A model generated the notes under the pieces. It was not told the DNA's origin. It made no database searches and worked only from the letters and a program-made list of their open reading frames with translations. A stretch of DNA of 64,000 nt from Thinopyrum elongatum (lineage: Eukaryota; Streptophyta; Magnoliopsida; Poales; Poaceae): the NCBI GenBank assembly GCA_011799875.1, contig CM022303.1:425931230-425995229 (forward strand), in the 5' to 3' direction. Below, piece by piece: positions 57,142-64,000 of the stretch (positions are counted from its first letter, which is position 1; the number at the start of each line of letters is the position of its first letter). The translations under genes and the position numbers were made by a program.

Positions 57142-58208
57142 GTATAAGCATCAGCGCTGTCAATTCATCTCATTTCTTTGTAAGAAATAAGGAGACACGG
57201 TTTAAAATAGCATTAACATAATAGGCATTGTCCATAGTTAAGATGGCAGGAAATGGCATTGTGCAGGAGCGGCCAGCTTCACCAGACCACTGGATTACAG
57301 ATCAAGAACACAAGCATACATGTGGTTCTAAACAATGTATACGCATGAATGGTGAGTGTACTGTCAATTTATACCATTTCAGATTGGTAAATAAAGAGAC
57401 ACGATTTAAATAACATTAATATAATATGGCATTGTTCATAGTTGAGACATAGCAGGATATGACATTGTGTTGTTGTTGGTAGTTTCACCACACCACTGGA
57501 TTACAGATCAAGAACACAAGCATACACATAGTGCTAAAGAAGATAACTTGCTATGTTTAGTTTAATTTACATGGTACGAATAAGGAACTAGGTTGTACAA
57601 CAAAAGACTGAAATTGAGAAGGACAAACTTATGTTTATGTACTTCTTCTTTATAAACTTTGAACAAGCAATTTGATGCAGACGACAAAAATAAACAGCAT
57701 TTGCACTCATAGCTATCCAAATATACACAACAAAGTTTGAAGGATCGAGGAGGACAAACTTACATTAGTAGTGAAGACAGGCTCTATAAAGCCCTTGTCC
57801 ATATTGATTGGGGGGGGGGGGGCAATTCAAGAATTTTACCGCACACTCTTCTTCAAGAGCATTGCCTTTATTCTATATTTTGTTAAGAGTAAATATAGAT
57901 GTGAAAATATAGGAACAAATGGCGATTATTTAACTTAAGATGCAGAGTACAAATGTAAATACAACATACAGGCAAAAGGCACTGACAAGAGCAATGCGGA
58001 GCTAAACTTCTTCAGTAATATTGGTTTTATTCAATATTTTGGCAAGAGTAAATGTAGATCTGATATGTAGAAAATGGAGGGCAAGGGAAAATAAGCTGCA
58101 AAGTGTACATGAAGAACTAGCTGACAAATATAAGTACAGTGATGAAGGACAGCAAATACTTACAAGAACAATGCAGAACTAAATTTCTTCATAAGCATTG
58201 GGTTTATT
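57142..58208. other. CACTA intron-like sequence
   Basis: AT-rich with repeated phrases: CCACTGGATTACAGATCAAG occurs at about 57283 and 57495, and AGAGCAATGC/AAGAACAATGCAG-type phrases at about 57989 and 58163. A run of G lies near 57811. No credible exon. Confidence 0.4.
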
Positions 58209-58956
58209 CTACATTAATTTAAGCATTAATATAGATCTGATAATTTGAAGCGAACAGTGGATAAGCAAGCTATAATGCACAATGATGTCACATAATCCAC
58301 CAGGTATGAATGTAAGGACAGCGATAGGACAATAGGTACTCACAAGAGAAAAGCAGTGACCAGCATAGTTACGATATCCTAGGTTTTGCGGCGCTGGTTC
58401 TATCGCCAATATACGTCGGGTGCTATGTGATTTCTCCGGTAGCACCACCTTTTTCAAGGACTTTGCTTGTACTCCTTCAGGTTCTGCAATCATCCTCTTC
58501 CTTTTGGATGTTTGAAACACAAGAACAACATTTGAATGAAAAAACATGGTATGACGACAAATGGAATAGGTGTTGATAATGGATGGGCATGGCATCTTCA
58601 CATATATCATGAGTAAACTAAGAAGATGGTGGTGCAACGAAGCAAAAGAAATGAAAGACACCTTATGCAAGATATGTGCAACCAATGAAACCTTGCCAAA
58701 TTAGAACAGGCACCTTATTGGGTGAACAGGATAGGCCATCTGCCTTTGACTCCTTGAGCTCAGAATAGTCATTAGGATCATATTCTGAATACGAATCTAT
58801 AGGTCGGGAGCATGTGGGTTTCATTGCATCCACAATGGACCTCAATCCCTTGATGCCAAGTTTGTTACCCATTGAACTGTTCCGCAATATTCTTCTAATG
58901 TGCGCATTCTTATATTCATTGTGATTACGTACAATATCTGAAAAGCATGAAAACAT
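58209..58956 (-). CDS. CACTA accessory protein, internal exons
   Basis: Two minus-strand coding blocks are visible. One (about 58930-58710) reads RNHNEYKNAHIRRILRNSSM, then KLGIKGLRSIVDAMKP, then an acidic YSEYDPNDYSELKES. The other (about 58520-58370) is basic: TSKRKRMIAEPEGVQAKSLK then KVVLPEKSHSTRRILAI. GT-AG-like borders surround both, and the basic block could be a nuclear localisation signal. Exon joins are inferred. I do not know the function; no transposase motif is present. Confidence 0.45.
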
Positions 58957-59234
58957 AAATAGTAGTGAGATTATCTTTGTAATGCAGAGGATATTGTAAT
59001 ATAATAGGGGCTCCCTGTAAACCCTTGTGTGCTATCACTGGATTATGATGAGAGAGCCCATGTGTGCTGTAATATGGTGAGTAGATTAATATAATCAGTC
59101 TAACTCTCAAAGGCTACACATACGATCGAATACGAAGAGTTGAAAGCGTCCATGACAAGCGACCGAATAGACCTGTACACTGCAAATGTGCCTACTCCTC
59201 TTCACTACAAAGAACATACTGTACAACTATTGTA

Positions 59235-59392
59235 CTCCCTCTGTTCCTAAATACAAATCTTTGTAGAGATTCCACTATGGATCACATACGGATGTATATA
59301 GATACATTTTAGAGTGTAGATTCACTCATTTTGCTCCGTATGTAGTCCATGGAGGAATCTCTACAAAGACTTATATTTAGGTACAGAGAGAG
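59235..59392. mobile_element. Stowaway MITE (158 bp) with TA target duplication
   Basis: Starts CTCCCTCTGTTCCTAAATAC and ends in the imperfect reverse complement (TATTTAGGTACAGAGAGAG), flanked by TA (59233-59234 and 59393-59394). The interior is also largely palindromic (AGAGATTCCACTATGG against CATGGAGGAATCTCT), so the whole element can fold as one hairpin. It matches the Thalos/Athos type of Triticeae Stowaway as I remember it. Confidence 0.93.
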
Positions 59393-59799
59393 TACTTACA
59401 AAGGAAGAACAGAAGAGGAGCATGCTAAAGAAGAGCAAGCAGATTTTGGAAAATAAAATGTTGGTTGGCCACACATGATGAACCAGAGCGCATAAAGAAC
59501 GCAACTCCCTGCTGTCCCTCGATATGTGGCGCATGTGCTTTTCGAAAGTAAAGTAGGAACATTAACTGACTAATTAAACATTCTTTGTTTTAGTACATGT
59601 CAGCATCATATCAGATTCGTATTTGAGCAACTAAGTTTGGAATTATGAGTGGCATGTTGTTTAGCTTGATGGGTTGAGGAGCACTGCTTGCACGTATGTC
59701 TCGAAGCACCTACGATAATAGTACTGAATATATGGGAATGTCTACATCCAAGTCGCCTGACTCTCGTCATTTGGGTCAGTCGACCATTTCAGGCGGTTG

Positions 59800-61170
59800 G
59801 ATGAAGATCCTACGTCTCCTAACCCTTCTTCTTCCTCGCCTCTTATTCTTCCCCTAAAGACCACCGCACGGGTCGCCGGTTGAACCACCGGCCCCCGCCC
59901 TCCCCTGAACCGGCCACCGCCTCCGATCTTCGGCCGCCCCCGGCCATCCCTGTAGCTAACCCCAGCCCCTCACCCGCGCCAAGTTTTGCCTCCGGCGAGG
60001 CCCCACCATAGCCCGACGACAGCCCCCCACAACCACTATCCCCACCCGAAACCCTAAGATAGATAATAGGGTAGCCCTCCGGCGAGCCCCTTCCTTCCCT
60101 CCGGCGAACTCCCAAAAATGGACTGACCCCAATTTGAAATTCAGTCAAATGTCATTTAACCTAATGTGGAATATAAAAGGGGAAAACCATAAGCATTGCG
60201 AGTATATTGGTGCGCGTGCCACGGCGGATCTGAAGGTGCAAACCGGACAAAGGCAATGTCGCAACCAATGTTTGGTTTCAACTAACAAGTAAGATTCTAA
60301 GTGACGGACAAGAAATCACAGTAAAGCAGTGGCGATCTATTTTCTTGCTGAGATAAATAACTTGAGCAGATACGAAAGAGTACCGCCTCTGGTGTGGCGC
60401 CGTGTAAGCATCTGCTGAGGCGTTGAGGGTGCTGCGATAGCGATGGCTGTCGGTGGCGTGGAAGCAGATCTAGGAGGGCAGACGGTGGCGGCGAGGGAAA
60501 TATCCCGGCGCGGTGGACGAGACGGTCGTACGAGCGGCCTCGGCAAGGAGGACGACGGCGCGGATGAAGCGAGAGGACGCGAATCAAGGATCCTGGTCTG
60601 AAGCCGTGGATGAGAGAGGTCGATCTCTTGTAATGGACGACGGCATCGGGGTATCAGCTCCGGCATGGTGGAGGAGGATGGTGGTGGATGGGGTGGCGGA
60701 CGGAGGAGACTGCGGTAGAAAGGGTGTTTTGGCGCCCACGGAGTACGAATGGGGAAATGGAGGGAGAGAGAGGAAGGGGGGAACCATGTCTCCAGGGCGC
60801 GCTTGTCTCAAATGCGAGGAAATTTACAAACTTAGCGCCCGTTCAAAATTTCCTACATCACAGCAATAATAGTCGGTTGGGGATAGGACGGTAATCTCGC
60901 ATACATCGAATATTTGCCGACGGAGATTTCGGCCGACGAGAGTTTGTTTTGGTGCCCACCGTGTATGAATCGGGGAGGGAGGTCAGAGGCGATTTCGGCT
61001 GAGGAGAAACTGTGTTTTGGCGCCCACCGTGTATGAATCCGGGGAGGTGAGAGGCGGAGGCGGTTATGTCACGTTTGAGTGAAATTACAAGCCTACCCCT
61101 ATCGAAACCTATAGAAATCGAGCCGATAGGCTTTGCGTGTCAGGGATAGGCAGTAATTTCCATCTAGTAG
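59800..61170 (-). promoter_or_regulatory. CpG-rich 5' exon/promoter-like block in the CACTA region
   Basis: A GC-rich block with frames on both strands (minus 60337-60666, plus 60513-60869) but no recognisable protein. TTTTGGCGCCCAC occurs at about 60727 and 61015, with a variant at about 60946 (TTTTGGTGCCCACCGTG), each followed by a GA-rich stretch. This may be the 5' region of the minus-strand CACTA gene; it could also be a separate GC-rich remnant. Confidence 0.35.
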
Positions 61171-61900
61171 ATTTTGGTTTCGGGCGGTTACTGCGACTTT
61201 CCCCGCTTCGTTCAAATTTTTGCAAAGAAAGAGTGCACGTTTACCGTGACAACTCAATTCGAATCTAGTTTGTGTTTTTTTTCCGGGCAGGATCCATTTT
61301 GTATTCGAATACAAATCTATATACATCATTTTTTTATATATACTTTCAAAAGCACAACACCCTTTATACATAAATATGGTTTACAAATGGCATGATCTCA
61401 GATTCATAAGGCTGGATCCATCTTAATTTGGATTTTCAAATATTTGAAACCACTTTATGTTGAAATCCAATGTATGCATTTCTCGCTAACTGTCTCCAAT
61501 TAATGTGTGTTTCATGCGGGTTTTTTTACTTCTCAAACATGTATAATGTGTTTCACACACGCAACATATAGTGTAATCCCGTTTAGACATTAATTGCATA
61601 TAAACCATGCATTGTCTCTAATTAAAGAATCTATGGATCACTAATATTGATAAACTATATAACAGTACACGTGTCCCCAAATTCAAATGAATATGCTGTT
61701 TGATAAACCAATTTTTGTTATGATATTATCGATGTCGTGATCTCTAGTTTAAATAATTGAATCCCCTTTAATCCAGATATTCGTCTCATATAGCTATCAC
61801 TCATGCTTATATATCTCTCTAGACCTATATACGCCTTCATCGTCTCTCGGGTATCTCTCGTGCTACTTGTATGTCGACAATGATCTTTTATCTTCATAAC
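61171..61900. other. AT-rich region without genes
   Basis: AT-rich; nothing recognisable beyond short T and TATA-like runs. Confidence 0.4.
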
Positions 61901-62338
61901 ACACTGACGGTACTCTCTCCCTTGACCTTCACTCTATCTCTCTCTAAGTATATCTCGCTCCCTGATATGTGTCTCTAACTATGATTCTCCCTGTGAAATC
62001 TCTTTCTCTCACACAAACACAAACTTCATCTCCCGGGGTCTCATTTCTCTCTACTATTCCCCTATGTGCCACTCGCACACCCCCTCTCACACAGAGATGT
62101 CTTGCGCTCCTTAGGTATGAGAAGCTACGACTCAGCTTCCTCTTAAATATCTCTTTCTCACACACAAACACAAACTCTGTCTCCCAGGGTGTCATATCTC
62201 TCCACATTCTCTTGTATGTCGCTCACACACACTCTCTCTCCCTAGAGATATCTCGCGTCCCCTGATATGTCTCTCTAGCTATCACTCTGGTTGTGAAATA
62301 TCTTTCTCTCTCGCAAACACAAAATTCCGTCTCTCGGG
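61901..62338. repeat. CT/CA-rich minisatellite-like repeat, about 160 bp period
   Basis: Imperfect units contain CTGATATGTGTCTCT, GTGAAATCTCTTTCTCTC, ACACAAACACAAACT, TCTCCCGGGGTCTCAT-like phrases, and a CACTCGCACAC/CGCTCACACACAC part. The phrase TCTTTCTC...ACAAACACAAA recurs at about 62001, 62150 and 62300. About two and a half to three degenerate units. Confidence 0.7.
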
Positions 62339-64000
62339 TGTGGCACCCCGGCTCAGAGAAACCGGAACGCCCCGTATTCTAGCCCAGAGATCAAGGTGAA
62401 GTCTTCTGGAATACGGCACTGCTTAGCACAGAACAAACCATCTCTCTATTACAACACGAATACGAATACAAGGTCTCCGATATTACAATGAATAACACCG
62501 GCACGGCGACACTACGCCAACCACAGTTGCTCTATGCAAGCAGCATAACAACTCGAGGCAGCGGAACCTCTACTGGCAGCGGAACAACGAACGACGATGA
62601 TGGACTCCAATCCGCAGGGACTCTGGCTGGAACATTTATCCTAGCTCGCGAACACAGGAACCACACCAACAAGCAAGCAAACCAGGCACGACCTGCAAAC
62701 TGGCATGGCACTCCAGGTCAGTACATTGAATGTATTTGCAAGCTCACAATAAACCAAAAGCAGTCAAGACAAACAACAGCATGGCATTAGCAAGTTAAAG
62801 CAATCATGAACATGATACTAACAGAACAACATGGCATGCACAAGGTGAACATGATACAACTTTAGCATGGCATAAGCATATGAACATGATGATACTACAT
62901 GGAACAAGTTAACATTCGCATGCACCAACTTACTCTTGCTCGGCGGTTACCTCGTAACCATCTCATGCATCAACTTACAAACATTGGTATTCATGATACC
63001 ATCGTGATCATCTCGCGATCACATAAAGATCAACCAACTTTGGTATCCATGATACCTTCGTGATCCTTTCTCGATCACAACCAATCTCTTTCTCATCATC
63101 GAATCGGGGTTGTTATTAATCAAGTTATTATTATTGTTGGCTCATAGTGTGACCGACTATGAACTGGGCCCTTATCCGCGGGCACGGCTATCAATAGATT
63201 TAACACACACTCTGCAAAGGTTAGCACACTGTACCCACACCACGGAACCCATGGCCTCGCACTCCCATTCGGGTGGACCAACGGCGTTCCGACAAAACCG
63301 ATCTATTGCCCATGACACTCTCCCACCGGACCGTAGCTCCTCACCAAATGCCCCTGCGTTGGGGCAACACATCACATGACTAGTTCGCTCAAGGACCACA
63401 CCCTCTCGAGAGCAGGATGCCGGCCGAGATGGAGCGCCAACCTAGACTTTCCTTGGGCTTGCCTTGCCCCAACATCTAAACAAAGGGCGGGCGCCGAAAA
63501 GGAAGCAGTGACGCCTTTTCGACGAAAGCTTAGCTTGGTAGCCACTCCGACCAACTCCCCTCTAGGCTAAGTCATGGGTGGCCCCGTGTCTACCAAAGAC
63601 ACTCAACGGCCACCGTCGTGGCAAAACAATAAACGGTCCCAAACGGGAACATGTGCACATAACCAAACTCGGGCTCACAAGGCTTATGTCCGCCTACCTG
63701 ATCAGGGTAGCGCGCGCCCATAACCTTCCCTCATTGGAGGCACCGGCAAGAGGCATGGCAATAGACCCAGTTAGGACCTTCCCATAAAAGGCAAATGTGG
63801 TTGTACTGGTCAGCTCGATCTGATGGCACCATGACTCAGCCAACAGTTGTTCAAGTTCATTATTATCTGGTTAAACTTGAATGCAATAAGCTGAGCCATA
63901 TTAAAATCACGTGATGCAACTACAATGCATGAGCATGATACCAACATGAGCATGGATGTGCAACCATAACAAATCATCGAGCATAACAACAATGAAGCAT
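62339..64000 (-). mobile_element. partial long LTR distantly related to the LARD LTR
   Basis: Begins TGTGGCACCCCGGCTCAGAG at 62339, in the same position and style as the LARD LTR edge TGTGAGAACACGG. The block 63181-63240 (GGCACGGCTAT, then CACACTCTGCAAAGGTTAGC, then ACTGTACCCACAC) aligns loosely with 5021-5085 and 11851-11915 of the LARD LTRs. The run of CATGATAC/AACATGGCATG motifs is also similar. It continues beyond the window. The minus orientation is inferred from the LARD comparison. Confidence 0.55.

Larger units (their letters stand above)
55009..61170 (-). mobile_element. CACTA DNA transposon (left end present, right end not found)
   Basis: Starts CACTACAAAAAAAATACAC at 55009, the standard CACTA terminus, preceded by ATT as a possible 3 bp target site. 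Subterminal motifs (CTTCCATGATGATG, CATCCATGACA, GTCATAGAAGTG) and the GGCCCGTTAA array follow. Minus-strand exons at about 56695-57141 and 58400-58950 encode an accessory protein, and a CpG-rich block at 59800-60800 resembles a 5' exon or promoter. No TNP2-type transposase is seen and the opposite CACTA end was not located, so the right boundary given is approximate. Confidence 0.6.

Noticed and set aside
60297..60894. Overlapping frames on both strands in the GC-rich CACTA block
   Set aside because: No domain, strong composition bias and no splice evidence linking them to the accessory exons; kept only as a regulatory-like block.
1..64000. CRISPR arrays, operons, rRNA genes or tRNA genes
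   Set aside because: None seen. The short tRNA-like matches are primer-binding sites next to LTRs, and the tandem repeats are plant satellite or transposon arrays without CRISPR-type spacers.

Overview
This window looks like a transposon-dense, intergenic-type segment of a large grass genome, most likely Triticeae (wheat, Aegilops or barley group). The clues are several long LTR types I associate with that tribe (TGATACGTCTCC-type gypsy LTRs, a BARE/Angela/WIS-type copia LTR beginning TGTTGGAAATATGCCC, very long LTRs of about 5 kb), a CACTA element with GGCCCGTTAA-rich subterminal arrays, and a Stowaway MITE. Element family names are from memory and are only approximate; boundaries, primer-binding sites and target-site duplications (TSDs) were read directly from the sequence.

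Layout. 1-2806: two copies of one gypsy LTR facing each other as a large inverted repeat around a gag fragment. 2968-4482: a 5' LTR, PBS and leader/gag fragment of another gypsy element on the minus strand. 4492-16127: a complete non-coding large retrotransposon derivative (LARD) on the minus strand, with 4.9-5.6 kb LTRs, a tRNA-iMet PBS and a perfect TSD CCTTA. 16128-25621: an older element coding for a plant-transposon-type protein, split by a complete non-autonomous gypsy element (16465-22662, TSD TCGAT) and ending in its own LTR. 25622-29228: LTR and CACTA remnants, then a solo LTR (27593-29228, TSD ATACC).

About 30.6-43.4 kb: the only host gene I recognise, a DEMETER/ROS1-type 5-methylcytosine DNA glycosylase/lyase, on the plus strand. 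Promoter, two leader exons (with a spliced upstream ORF) and exons for the N-terminal half are present. The gene has an in-frame stop and a frameshift in exon 5, and the exons coding for the helix-hairpin-helix/GPD catalytic core, the 4Fe-4S cluster and the C-terminal domain are missing. I call it a truncated pseudogene. Its 7.4 kb second intron holds a degenerate tandem array of about 215 bp units, and a young copia element (33529-38254, TSD ATTTC) sits inside one unit. That copia is unusual: where the gag capsid and CCHC knuckle would be expected, its polyprotein carries a RanBP2-type zinc finger.

44.1-55.0 kb: the gene is followed by a truncated Angela-type copia, the 3' end of a second copy of the non-autonomous gypsy family, degraded LTR pieces, a Sabrina-like LTR fragment with a long CT tract, and the 3' LTR of a WIS/Angela-type copia. 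55.0-61 kb: a CACTA transposon starting at 55009, with minus-strand exons of an accessory protein and a Stowaway MITE. 61.9-62.3 kb: a CT/CA-rich minisatellite. 62339-64000: the beginning of another long LTR distantly related to the LARD LTR.

The elements do not work together as a pathway; the window is a nested insertion record. The parts with most biological interest are the disabled demethylase gene with its repeat-filled intron, and the zinc-finger copia inside it.
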